Source: Neocallimastix lanati (nom. inval.) (Eukaryota; Neocallimastigomycota; Neocallimastigomycetes; Neocallimastigales; Neocallimastigaceae). Taken from it: a stretch of 12,500 nucleotides of DNA. The notes beneath the pieces are model-generated. The model worked only from the letters and a program-made list of their open reading frames with translations. It made no database searches and was not told the DNA's origin. Below are positions 1 to 9,945 of the stretch, one piece after another. The DNA lies in contig JACVTC010000483.1 of assembly GCA_016946835.1 (NCBI GenBank), positions 1-12,500 on the forward strand, read 5' to 3'. The position numbers were made by a program, and so were the translations under genes. The first letter of the stretch is position 1; every line of letters starts with the position of its first letter.

Positions 1-390
1 TTATTCATATTATTATTAATATTATTATTCATATTATTATTATTCATATTATTATTATTCATGTTATTATTATTCATATTTATTATTCATATTATTATTA
101 TTCATATTATTATTATTATTCATATTATATTATTATTCATATTATTATTACTCATGTTACTATTATTCATGTTATTATTAATATTACTATTGTTTCATAT
201 TATTCATATTGTTTATATTACTCATATTATTATTAATATTACTCATACTGCCCATATTATTATTCATATTATTATTCATATTACCCATATTATTATTCAT
301 GTTATTTATATTATTCATATTATTATTCATATTCATATTTCCCATATTGTTATTCATATTATTATTATTATTGTACATCATATTATTTGA
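1..390 (-). repeat. Asn-Met codon minisatellite (ATGAATAATAAT-type units)
   Basis: On the minus strand this stretch is an imperfect tandem array of ATG followed by two to four AAT codons, with GGT and AGT variants. From about 390 to 199 it reads in the frame of the Asn-rich gene as NNNM and NNMGNM units. Beyond the TAG at 187-189 the same units continue to the window edge but change frame at about 187, 125 and 80. This suggests replication slippage or sequencing indels inside the repeat. The long plus-strand frame over this region, read as Ile/His/Leu, is only the shadow of the repeat. Confidence 0.8.
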
Positions 391-723
391 ATAAGATTGC
401 TGTGGTTGTTGTGTTATAGAATATTGAGAATTTGATGCACTATGTTGATTTGAGGAATCTGATGAATGAGGTGATAATATATCACGATTATCATTGGGTA
501 ACCTCATTGAAGGATTTTTGCATGGAATTCATATTAAATTGACTTGAATTAGCTGTTGAGTTTGTTTTGATGATATATTCATTATTGGACTATCAGTTTC
601 TCTATTTGAATATCTATAAGACTGATTCATTTGATTATCTTATTTTATTTTATTTTTGTTTTTTAATAAATATATAATAAAAAATGTTAATAAATTAATA
701 TTTATTCATAAAATAACTGTTTT

Positions 724-755
<32 letters not shown>

Positions 756-1411
756 ACAATAATTCAAATAATAACTATATATATATTTACTTTTTGAGGT
801 AAATAGGAAGTTGAAGTTGAAGGAGGATTTTGCAAATTATCCATTGGTCTAATAGAATTTGGAGATGAAACATTAGAATTTATCATTGGAAATTTCATAG
901 TTCTTTTATCTAAAGATCTCATTTGATTATTATTGTTATTGCTATTATTATTGTTATTATATGGACGAGATGAATGTGACATTTCAGAATATGAATCATT
1001 TTGTGACATGTATGATTGATTATATCCTACATAAATCATTTATTAATATAATAAAATAATAGATTAAATATTAGAAATTAGTTATTTAAAAAAAAAAAAT
1101 GTATATATATATATATATAATAAATAAGATAAATTAAATCTATAAATATGTTAATATATTTATATATATTGATATTTATATATTGTATATATTACCAGAT
1201 AGATCAGCAGAAGAATTTCTTCTAGGTTGATTTTGATCCATCATAGAATCATTCATTTGCATACTTTTTTGTTCTTTCATAATTATTATAGTTGTTGATA
1301 AAATTTTATTTTAAAGCAATTATTATAAAAAATAATAATAATAAATAAAACATATACATACAATTAAAAATAAATCAATTACAAAAAGTAAAATTATAAT
1401 AATAATAATAC

Positions 1412-1445
<34 letters not shown>

Positions 1446-1766
1446 GTATAATTTTCAATAATACTATAAAATTGTAAATTTTATTTTCAAAAAAAAAAAA
1501 AAAAAAAAAAAGGATATATATATATATATACCTTTATTATCAATATCTGAATAACTATCTGATATATTATCTTTATCATACATTTTCATTCTTTTATTCA
1601 TGGGAAGTATCACAGAATTATCCATTTCAGGATTATTATTATTTATATCCATATTTCCTGATAGTTTTCCCATATTATTATATGTATTTTGCGGTGGATA
1701 AGACTGCATTGGTTGTATGCGTGAATTATCCCCTGGATTAGGATTATTTGGATATGAGTTATTCAT
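187..1766 (-). CDS. Asn/Met/Ser-rich low-complexity protein, four exons, frameshifted in last exon
   Basis: I do not recognise this protein. Exons: 1766-1532, 1273-1196, 1026-791 and 621-187. Introns begin GTATAT, GTAATA and GTAAAT and end AAG, TAG and CAG, and phases agree across all three junctions. The ATG at 1766 follows an in-frame TAA about 18 bases upstream; an earlier exon joining at an AG just upstream cannot be excluded. The product (about 327 residues) is rich in Asn, Ser, Met, Pro and Gln. It opens MNNSYPNNPNPGDN, has a basic-Ser patch RRNSSADLS near residue 95, and ends in Asn-Met repeats. No domain, signal peptide or membrane segment is visible, so it is probably disordered. Exon 4 is open in three successive frames: an A run at 565-568 needs one more base and the A run at 515-519 one fewer. 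The two changes cancel, leaving a frame that closes with TAG at 187-189. The true C-terminus is uncertain because the coding repeat continues leftward. A regulatory protein is possible but not shown. Confidence 0.6.
728..755. repeat. (AT)n microsatellite in an intron
   Basis: About 14 uninterrupted AT dinucleotides inside the third intron of the Asn-rich gene (intron 790-622). Confidence 0.9.
1489..1511. repeat. A23 homopolymer next to (TA)n in first intron
   Basis: Twenty-three A on the plus strand (poly-T in transcript sense), followed by a TA repeat to about 1530 that abuts the donor site at 1531 of the Asn-rich gene. Confidence 0.85.
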
Positions 1767-2496
1767 AAATTCAAATTGACTTTCTTTTTAAATCTTTATT
1801 ATATTTATGTCAGTAAATATATTTATAATATATTAATATTTGTTTTCTTAATTTTACTTTATTTTATTTTTTTTTAATTATTTCATAATACTTTTATTAA
1901 TATATCTTTTTTATTCTATAATTATTTAATTATTAATATAATTGTTATTATTTATGTTTTAATCTTAATATATTATTATTAATTTATAATGTATATATTT
2001 CAATATAGAATTTATAATATTATATCAAAGATTCATTTTTTTAATATATTATCATTACAAGTAATTATTAAATATTAATTATAATCATAATGAAATTTAA
2101 AACAATATTTACTAATTAAAAAAATTGGAATTAGTAGAAAGTGGAATCTATTAATAAATTTTTTTAATTCATAAAGAGGTTAATATTTATTTAAAATGAA
2201 AAAAATATATATATATATTTAATAATTATTGAATTTATATTAAAAAAAGATATAAATTAAAGTGTTTAATAAAAATTTTCTTTTAAAAAAAGAAATAAAT
2301 TATAAATTAAAAATAAAAAGTTAATTTGTTTAAAAACAAGTTTTTATTTTATTATTATTAACCAAAAAGAAAAGAGAAAAATAAAAAAAGTTTAAAAATA
2401 ATAAATAAATTATAAAATTGATTATTAATAATTTTAATATTACTTTAAAAAATATATTTTGCAATTTTTTTTATATAAAATACATAATTGTAACAT

Positions 2497-2497
<1 letters not shown>

Positions 2498-2536
<39 letters not shown>
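2498..2536. repeat. T39 homopolymer
   Basis: Thirty-nine consecutive T on the plus strand in intergenic DNA. The length is likely to be inexact because runs of this size are hard to sequence. Confidence 0.85.
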
Positions 2537-2541
<5 letters not shown>

Positions 2542-2960
2542 TATTTTATTATTTTATTACTATATTATTACATTTTATTAATTAATTTATACAATTTCAC
2601 ATTTTTATTTAATTTTTACAATTTCTAATTTTAATTTATTTTATATATATGTATATAAATTCAATAAGCAAAAATATATATTAATTATATTAATCTGAAC
2701 GATAATCACTACTTAATAATCTAAAGATTCATTTATAATTATAAGTTTAAATTAAAATATTTTATTAGACTTTAAATAGAAAATTAAGTTTTTTTACGTA
2801 TAAAAAAAATTAACAATAAATTTAATGTTTAATAATATTCTATAATATATTGAAATATAAATGCTTTTTTCACCTACTTAGTATATCTTTCATTCTGTAT
2901 TTAAATAAAACTATTTATATAATTAATTGAATATAAAATGGCAAATAATTAATAATAATA

Positions 2961-3120
<160 letters not shown>

Positions 3121-3856
3121 ATTATTTTTATAAAAAATCAAAAAGTCTTTTTTTATTTTTTATTTATAAGTTTAATTTTAAATTATAATAATAAAAGCAT
3201 TCTTTCATTTTATATAAAGAAATATTATATATTAATATTTTATCTAAGTTAAATTTAAATTAATATAGCAATGAAAATATGTTTTCTTCTTAGTCTAAAA
3301 TAATTCATTTTCTACATGAAGATTTTTATAAATTAATTCATATAAATTTATATTAAATAATAATTAATTTCATAATTAATTTCATAATTAAGTAATTATT
3401 TTTATTTACTTTTAAATTTATGTTGTATTATTAGTATGAAATATTTATAATTATTTTTATTTAATTTTCTATATCTTTTTATTTCAATAAAATTAAACAA
3501 TATAATTAATATCTTAACATATATTTAATTCCTTTTTAAAAAATCTTCTATTTTTTTATTATAAACCAAAATTGTTATAAATTTTTAAATATTATATTTA
3601 CACTCATAATATTATAATTGCATTTTATTTTTTTATATTAAATTTTCAAAAGTTTAAATGTTATGATTGTTTTTTATTATAATATATCATATCTTCTAAA
3701 GTTTTAATTATTGATAATTTATTGAAAATATAATATTAATTAATTATTAAAGTTCTATAAAGAATTACTAGAATTATTATTAATTAATTATTAAACAGAA
3801 TAACGGGAAATAATGTAATTAATAGAATTATTTTCTTTTTTCATAAATTTAATAGT

Positions 3857-4586
3857 TTATGATAATCCAGATGTTGATGACATTAAATTATTTATATATT
3901 TTGATAGTATTTGATTTTCAGAATTCAATTGCGCATTTTCTTTTTAGCTTTTTCCACTTTATCAATAACATCTATTATTAATTATTGAAAATAAATAATA
4001 ATAATATTAAAAATTATAATGAAAATTATTCATTAAATATATATATAATAAGAATAAAATTAATAATTACAATAAATATTAATCATTAAAAAATATAAAA
4101 TAATGTCATTTAAAATTATAATGAACATTAATTTATAATTATTATTATCACAATTAAATTTATATATATAATAATACCTTTTAAATTATATTGTAAACTC
4201 TTAAATCTCCTGTTTGATTTTAAATATTTTTATATATAAATATATTAAATTTGTATTGAAAAAAAATATATATATATATATATACCCTTTAAATTTTAGT
4301 TTAAAAAAATATATATATACGTATTTATATATATATATATATAGTATATAAAACAAAAGTTTATATTAATAATATTTACTCTATTAATTCTTCCTTTTCA
4401 GGGTCAGATCCATGTTTTCTATCTCCAACCAATGAACCACTAAATATTGAAGTCTTATACGAAATTGAATTTTGACGAGCAAATTGACCACTTGTAGGAG
4501 TAGGTGTTTGTGGATTTGCTAAAAAAATCAAAATCTAAGTTTAAACTTATATCATTTTTTGGTGTCGTTGGTTTTGAAGTAGACAT
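3857..4586 (-). CDS. SCOC-like short coiled-coil protein, three exons
   Basis: Members of the SCOC family are small Golgi/endosome coiled-coil proteins; the human one binds ARL GTPases and acts in autophagy. Exons: 4586-4380, 4209-4178 and 3971-3857 (stop TAA). Introns start GTAAAT and GTATTA and end CAG and TAG, in matching phases. The roughly 117-residue product has a polar tail (MSTSKPTTPKND..., residues 1-60), then an acidic start DPEKEELIE, a coiled coil across exons 2-3 (RFKSLQYNLKDVIDKVEKAK) and the hallmark C-terminus LNSENQILSKYINNLMSS. The hallmark matches the human segment I remember as LKSENQVLGQYIENLMSAS. Two one-base homopolymer faults break the frame: A7 at 4521-4527 is one too long (exon 1) and the four-base run at 3936-3939 one too short (exon 3). 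Correcting both gives one continuous protein. They may be assembly errors or real lesions. The family call rests on the C-terminal motif and length. Confidence 0.78.
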
Positions 4587-5137
4587 GATTAAAATTGCTT
4601 TCTTTAAAATTAAATTATTTTATTATTTTTTTTTTAATTTTTATCTTATTTTTTTTTTAATTTTAATTTTAATTTTATTTCTATTTTTTTTTATTTTATT
4701 TTGTTTTTATTTTTGATTTTGATTTTATTTTTATTTTTATTTTTATTTTTATTTTTATTTTTATTTTTGTTTTTATTTTTATTTTTATTTTTATTTTTAT
4801 TTTTATTATTTTAATTTTTTTTCTATTCTTATTGTTATATTTATTTTTATTTTATTTATCTTTATTTATTTATCTTTATATATTTATTTATTTATATTTA
4901 TTTATTTATATATACATATTTATTTATTTATTTATATTAATTATTTCTTTATTTTATTCTTTTTTTATTTTATTTTTTTTTTATACTAGGAAGAGAATAC
5001 ACTTTCAGCGCTTTATTAAATAGATAATTATATTATTATATATTAATCTTTTTTTTTTTTTTAAAAAAAAAATTCATATTATAATTTAAAGATAAAAAAA
5101 AAGTATATAAAAGATTAAGTAAAATTAAAAAAAAAAA

Positions 5138-5212
<75 letters not shown>

Positions 5213-5240
5213 GTATATTTTAATCGTAGAAAATTTTAAT
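4587..5240. repeat. Intergenic T-rich simple-repeat block
   Basis: Upstream of the SCOC-like gene. It contains a (TTTTTA)n array at about 4723-4806 (about 14 units, one with G for A), a TTTA-type array at about 4850-4940, a short patch of mixed sequence at about 4985-5025, and a (TAA)n tract at 5138-5208 (about 23 copies). The plus-strand frames rich in Phe, Leu and Ile here are artefacts of the T-rich repeats. No gene is supported. The promoter of the SCOC-like gene should be at the left end, but no element is recognisable. Confidence 0.75.
5138..5208. repeat. (TAA)n microsatellite, about 23 copies
   Basis: Uninterrupted TAA/AAT trinucleotide array of about 71 bases, similar in length and unit to the one at 2961-3028. 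It lies immediately left of the G+C-richer island. Confidence 0.9.
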
Positions 5241-5371
5241 GTAATTAAAGGATAAAAATAGGTTCAAAAGTTAAAGAGATTTCGGTGCGATGTACACTAT
5301 ATGTAGTAACATGATCACCATTTAAATCTAAAAATAATAATACGAAGAAAGTAATATCTTTAAAATAGAAA

Positions 5372-5599
5372 GTGTGGTGTCTACAAAACTCTCCCCTTGA
5401 AAATATAGAAAAATTCTCATTAAAAGAATTACTTGCTATAGATTCTGTGAGAGGAACTAGACTATTAGTATTTAAATTCGAAATATATATAATAGGACTA
5501 CTGATAGTAGTATTGCTACTAAGCCATATCGCGGCTCTCTCCGTACTGAAGGATTTCTTACTAAATCGATCAAGAAATAACTCAAGAGAGCTCTCTTGA
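5372..5599 (+). other. Plus-strand frame with one hydrophobic segment, doubtful
   Basis: Seventy-five codons opening at GTG, not ATG, after an in-frame TAG at about 5363; the end is TGA inside the palindrome. It has one predicted membrane-like stretch (IYIIGLLIVVLLLSHIAAL, around residues 38-56) and a basic tail. It lies opposite the longer minus-strand open frame, so one of the two is probably a shadow. No start codon, splice signal or family supports it. Confidence 0.15.
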
Positions 5600-5612
5600 G
5601 TTATTTCTTGAT
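5569..5612. repeat. Perfect 44-bp palindrome centred on GAGAG/CTCTC
   Basis: The sequence from 5569 to 5612 equals its own reverse complement, with the centre between 5590 and 5591 (GAGAGCTCTC). Left arm: ATCAAGAAATAACTC then AAGAGAG. The symmetry breaks at 5568/5613, with three further matching pairs outside. There is no spacer, so it could extrude as a cruciform or give a 22-bp hairpin in RNA. It sits in the middle of the G+C-richer island. It could be a fused head-to-head pair of terminal inverted repeats, a replication fold-back, or a protein-binding site. Confidence 0.95.
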
Positions 5613-5670
5613 AGATATTGTTTTATTAAGATAATTCTCAAGCCCACAATATTCTGAAAAGTATACCCCT

Positions 5671-5694
5671 GTGAACTGTTTAAGAGTTGTTCAC
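5671..5694. other. Hairpin GTGAAC/GTTCAC
   Basis: Six-base perfect stem (5671-5676 with 5689-5694) around a 12-base loop, right of the 44-bp palindrome. Alone it is weak evidence; it is listed because three inverted repeats fall within 180 bases. Confidence 0.5.
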
Positions 5695-5719
5695 TTAAAT
5701 GTCTCCGTTCCGCAGTATT

Positions 5720-5748
5720 GAATTGTAGCTAATTTAAAGCTGAAATTC
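5720..5748. other. Two-step hairpin GAATT-AGCT/AGCT-AATTC
   Basis: Bases 5720-5724 (GAATT) pair with 5744-5748 (AATTC); after a symmetric 2x2 internal loop, AGCT at 5727-5730 pairs with AGCT at 5738-5741, leaving a 7-base loop. It is followed by AATAAATAAA at 5756-5765. This looks RNA-like, but similar structures can arise by chance in AT-rich DNA. Confidence 0.45.
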
Positions 5749-5769
5749 GGCCAAGAATAAATAAATATA

Positions 5770-5911
5770 TATTTATAATTATCGTTTTATTATATACACA
5801 AATATTATATAACTACTCATCTATAATTATCTATATTTTTTTTTTTATTAATAATATTTTATTATTTTTTTTATTGTTTAATTTTATTTAATATTAATAT
5901 TATTATTTTTA

Positions 5912-5984
<73 letters not shown>

Positions 5985-6201
5985 TAATAAAAGAACTTTC
6001 ACATTTTTGTAGTTTTGATACTTTTTTTATTTATTTATTTGTTTATTTTAATTTTTATTTTTATAAAAGTTTTAAATATATTTGTATTAATAAATATTTA
6101 ACAAACTATTATAAATTATTTAAATAATAAAATTAAAAGCGTTTTTTTAAGAGCTACAGATCTTATTTATTTATTTTTTTTTTTCAGTAAATTGTTATTT
6201 G

Positions 6202-6260
<59 letters not shown>

Positions 6261-6369
6261 AAAAATAAAAAATGGATTTTACTTGATGGTCATTAATTTG
6301 AAATATATAATATTTAATGATTTGAAACAAAAAATATATAAAACTATGCTACATTTTTATTTTAACTAT
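5770..6369. other. Intergenic region downstream of Rab1 with T58A13 and T36A20 blocks
   Basis: Contains T58 at 5914-5971 directly followed by A13, and T36 at 6203-6238 directly followed by A20 (6239-6258). Both blocks are self-complementary around the T/A junction. A small mixed stretch between them (about 6140-6180) shows no coding or RNA feature I can support. The Rab1 transcript should end here; AATAAA-like words are present, but too common in this DNA to be informative. Confidence 0.7.
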
Positions 6370-7604
6370 TTAACAACAACCACCAGCTTGTTCTTGTTGA
6401 ACAGCAGTTCCAGATAAATTAAGCTTCTTTTCTGTTTTATTTTGTGCAGTGGTGTTACCTATTCTATTAAAAAAAATTAAAAGTTTTTATATTTTAATAT
6501 CATTCTTTCTTGATTAATGGAAATAAAACATAATAATAATAAAATTATATATATATTTACCTATCTTTAATTTGTTTAGTCATTGTTAAGAAAGCTTGTT
6601 CAACATTAGTAGCACTTTTAGCACTAGTTTCTAAGAATGGTATTGATAACTGATCAGCGAATTCCTATTATTAATAATTAAATTAAAATATTGATATCAA
6701 TTTTTATATTAATTATATAATATTTAAAACTTCAAAAATAAATTTTTTTATTTAATTATAAATTTAAAATTACCTTAGCAGTATTGTATTGAACAACCTT
6801 CTTTCCTTCAAGATCACTCTTGTTACCAACTAAAAGTTTATTAACACCTTCACAGGCATAATGGTCAATTTCTTGTAACCATTGTTTAACATTGTTGAAG
6901 GTTTCTTGGTCAGTAACATCATAAACAACAATAATACCATGAGCACCACGATAATAACTAGAGGTAATAGTACGGAAACGTTCTTGACCAGCAGTATCCC
7001 ACTTTAATAAAAATAATTATTATTATTTTTTAAATCATTAATAATTATTATATCTAATCATTTATATTAATAATACAAAAAAAAAAAATGAAAAATAAAT
7101 TTACAATTTGAAGCTTAACAGTCTTTCCTTCAAGTTCAATAGTACGGATTTTCTACATATTTTATACAATTTATAAATACAAAAAATTATAAAAGAAAAA
7201 AAAAAAGTATATTTAATTATTCCAATTATTATAATCAATAAAATTAATATTTCTTGAATAAAATTTAATAATAAAATTTTTACTTACGAAATCAACACCA
7301 ATAGTACTAATGTAGCTTTCAGTATAAGTATCATCCTACATAATCAAATTCCATTTATTAATTTATAATTATTATTATTATTTAAATATTTTTATTTATA
7401 TTATTCAATATTATAATACTTACAGCAAAACGTAAAAGAAGGCATGATTTACCAACACCGGAATCACCAATAAGTAAAAGCTTAAATAAGTAATCGCTAT
7501 TAATAATAATAATAAAAAAAAAAAAATGTAAATAAAAATTTAATATATTTTATAAATTATAACTTTTAATTGTTAAAATTAAAAACTTACTATTCTGGAT
7601 TCAT
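6370..7604 (-). CDS. Rab1/Ypt1 small GTPase, complete, seven exons
   Basis: Rab1/Ypt1 proteins switch between GDP and GTP and direct ER-to-Golgi vesicle tethering. Exons: 7604-7591, 7496-7424, 7335-7288, 7152-7105, 7001-6774, 6664-6561 and 6463-6370. All six introns (88-135 nt) begin GTAAGT, GTAAAT or GTAATT and end TAG or AAG, and all phases fit without a frameshift. The 202-residue product begins [16 protein letters not shown], exactly as fungal and animal Rab1. It shows the P-loop GDSGVGKS (15-22), the switch I Thr in YISTIGVDF (Thr40), WDTAGQE (62-68), NKSD (121-124), ETSAK (149-153) and a C-terminal GGCC for geranylgeranylation (Cys201-Cys202). The length is usual for the family. The ATG is in a 14-nt first exon, and the second exon continues at Tyr5. 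All active-site motifs are intact, so the gene is likely functional. The conserved N-terminus and RabF-type segment IGVDFK favour Rab1 over Rab8 or Rab10. Confidence 0.96.
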
Positions 7605-8120
7605 TTTATATATATCTCTTATTAATTTGCAAGAAAAAAAATAATAAAAAAAATAAAATAATTAATTATCAATTAATACTAAATATTTTTTTTTTTTAAT
7701 TTTCAATTTAAAAATATATTTATTTTATTTCTAGTTTTGTTCATATTTTTGTAAAATATATACAAAATTGAATTATATTAATAAAGTTTTTTTCTTTTTT
7801 CTTTGTTTGATTATTTGTTTATATCTATATAGATATTTATATGAATATAAATGTAAATATATTCGAATATTTTCCATCAGCTTTTCTTTTAACTTTATGA
7901 TTATCATATCCGACATCAATCTAGATTTAACTTTTTTTTTTTCTCTTTTATTTCCGAAAATCATTTTTATTTTATTTATATATATATGTATTATTATTAT
8001 TATTTTTTATTTATTTATATTTATAAATTTTAACTTCATTTATATATTCTTATATTTTCTTGATTACATTGAAGTATCCGAAAATTTCAAAATTTTTTTG
8101 ATTTTAACTTTTTTTTCAAA

Positions 8121-8156
<36 letters not shown>

Positions 8157-8611
8157 TATATATAGATATATATATTAAATACATATTATAATTATATATA
8201 GCCAAATAAGTATGCTCTTTATTTCAATTATTTCTCTTCATACATAAACATGTCATTATTTTCATATATATAATTAATTTAATTAAACTTTTTATAATAC
8301 ATATTTAATTTGTTTGGTTATTTATTATTATTATTGTTTTTTTAATAATTTAATTTAAATAGATTCATTTTTTTGTTCTTTTTTTTTTCTGTACTTTTAT
8401 TAGATAAGTATTAAAGAAATGATTACACTCCTTATTTATCAATTATTATATTATTTATTTTGTTTTGAATTTTATGTTAAAACTATTGAATTTTACCTAT
8501 TATTTTAATCAAATAAAATTGTATATATTAAAAGAATATATATAGTATATCTCTAAAAAATAAATAGAAAAAGAAAAAAAAAAAATAAAATAAAATATAA
8601 GTAATAAAAAT

Positions 8612-8636
8612 AGAAAGAAAGAAAGAAAGAAAGAAA
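8612..8636. repeat. (GAAA)n microsatellite, six copies
   Basis: Six tandem AGAA/GAAA tetranucleotides in an A-rich stretch. It is one of the few G-containing simple repeats in the window. Confidence 0.85.
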
Positions 8637-9354
8637 ATTTAATATAATATTATTTAAATATAACTTCAAAAATATAAATATAAATATAAAAAGATTATTT
8701 ACTTCTAAAAAAAATGGAAATAAAATAATATCAGAAAAAAAAAAATAAAAATAGAGTAAAAATAAAAAAATTTTATAGATTATAAATTTTGTTTTTTTAT
8801 TCCTATTAATAAATATTAATTAACTTTTTTTAATAATAATTAATCATATATATATTTATATTTTTATGTTTACAATAATGTTAAATTATCTCGATATTAT
8901 TATTAATATAAATGTACATTAATATTATATAAATATGAATATAATTAATAATTAATCAATTTTAGAAATTCATTCCAAACATGAATTTTTTTTTATTTTT
9001 TTTTTTATTTTTTTTGCTATCCAACCAAATTAAGTTTAAATTTAATGAAATATTATATAAGTATTATCAATTTATATTATATCTTACTTTGGGCAATATA
9101 TAAAAATTTTTATCTAATACTAATAAAGTTAATAAGACTAATTATTAATGATTTAACAACTCTAATAAAGTAATTATTAATATATTGATAATCATCAAAA
9201 CTGATGTTTGTTTTAAATCATCTATTATCTATAATAAATAATCAGCATTTTTAAAATTCGTAATTTCCTTCATTATTCATTGAACTTGAAATAGTATCAT
9301 AAAAAGTAAATATTTAAAAATAAATTACATTACATTAAATAATTTTAAACAATT

Positions 9355-9469
<115 letters not shown>

Positions 9470-9867
9470 AGGTAATTTCTTTAAATGGACAAAACTTTAG
9501 AATATCTAATTTATTAAAATAAATATATGATATTGTTAATATATTATATATTTTATAATAGAATCAAATAGAATATATTTCATATTCATATATTAAATAT
9601 TTTTTAAATAAAATTAATAAAATGGATTATTATTTTTATTAATTGAATAATTATTAATATTTAAATATATTATTTTTAATTAATATGAAAAATATATCAT
9701 TCATATTAATTGAATTTTCTAAAAGTATTAATCTTATTTTATCACAATATATTAATATTTATATACTATTATATAATGTTATTATATATAGTAGTATATA
9801 ATAGCAATATTATAGTAGGAGTAGAATTTATTGATTTTTTAATTTTCATTTTTAATAATTTTTATTT

Positions 9868-9945
9868 ATTATTGATTTATTTATCATTTATTTATTTATT
9901 ATTTAATTATTGATTTATTTATCATTTATTTATTTATTATTTAAT
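9868..9945. repeat. 38-bp-period tandem duplication of a TTTA-rich unit
   Basis: The segment starting ATTATTGATTTATTTATC at 9868 recurs at 9906 with a period of 38 bases and identity over about 40 bases. This is a recent local duplication inside A/T-rich DNA. A (TTTAATA)4 array follows at about 9960-9987. Confidence 0.85.

Larger units (their letters stand above)
5245..5622 (-). pseudogene. 125-codon stop-free frame without ATG, possible relic exon
   Basis: On the minus strand, reading from 5622, there is no stop until TAA at 5247-5245, although the frame contains no Met. With the local base composition a run this long is rare by chance: I estimate roughly 0.076 stops per codon, so about 5e-5 for 125 codons at one given place. 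The translation is of mixed composition (for example SRGEFCRHHTFYFKDITFF and DLNGDHVTTYSVHRTEISL), unlike the repeat-derived frames elsewhere. It runs through the whole palindrome at 5569-5612. A strong-looking acceptor (TATACTTTTCAG) lies just upstream, but a stop at 5625-5623 separates it from this frame. I recognise no family. It may be a decayed exon or part of a mobile element. Confidence 0.35.
5248..5760. other. Unidentified G+C-richer island, possible relic element or structured RNA
   Basis: This half-kilobase stands out from the surrounding A/T repeats: positions 5281-5760 hold 152 G/C of 480 (about 32%) by my hand count, close to coding exons in this window. It is bounded on the left by a (TAA)n tract and on the right by AT-rich sequence leading to a T58 run. 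Inside are a perfect 44-bp palindrome, two smaller hairpins and stop-free frames on both strands, listed separately. It contains words such as GCGGCTCTCTCCG and GTCTCCGTTCCGCAG that occur nowhere else in the window. I recognise no protein family, tRNA, snRNA or rRNA segment in it. Possible explanations are a fragment of a mobile element or virus-like insertion, a decayed gene, or a noncoding RNA. No clear target-site duplication was found at its edges. Confidence 0.6.

Noticed and set aside
61-394. Plus-strand frames reading as Ile/His/Leu repeats
   Set aside because: They are the complement of the Asn-Met coding repeat of the minus-strand gene and have no independent coding signal.
4504-5023. 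Plus-strand Phe/Leu/Ile/Tyr-rich frames
   Set aside because: The first overlaps the antisense of the SCOC-like exon 1 and then runs into T-rich repeats; the second is a translation of (TTTA)n and related arrays.
5281-5760. Island considered as tRNA, spliceosomal snRNA, rRNA or mitochondrial-DNA fragment
   Set aside because: No cloverleaf, B-box, Sm-site context or rRNA core motif could be recognised by eye; left as unidentified.
7768-8178. 136-codon plus-strand frame and an opposite 63-codon minus frame upstream of Rab1
   Set aside because: The composition is only Ile, Phe, Tyr, Leu, Lys and Asn, as expected from A/T-rich DNA; no splice context, domain or codon bias. The overlap with the Rab1 upstream region fits a leader or promoter better.
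9060-9300. Possible minus-strand exon relic (SSSMNNEGNYEF followed by stop, then DDYQYINNYFIRVV in another frame)
   Set aside because: The segments are short, need several frame changes and have no convincing splice sites; chance is a fair explanation.
9710-9913. 67-codon plus-strand frame
   Set aside because: Ile/Leu/Tyr/Phe translation of A/T-rich sequence ending within the 38-bp duplication; no start context or family.
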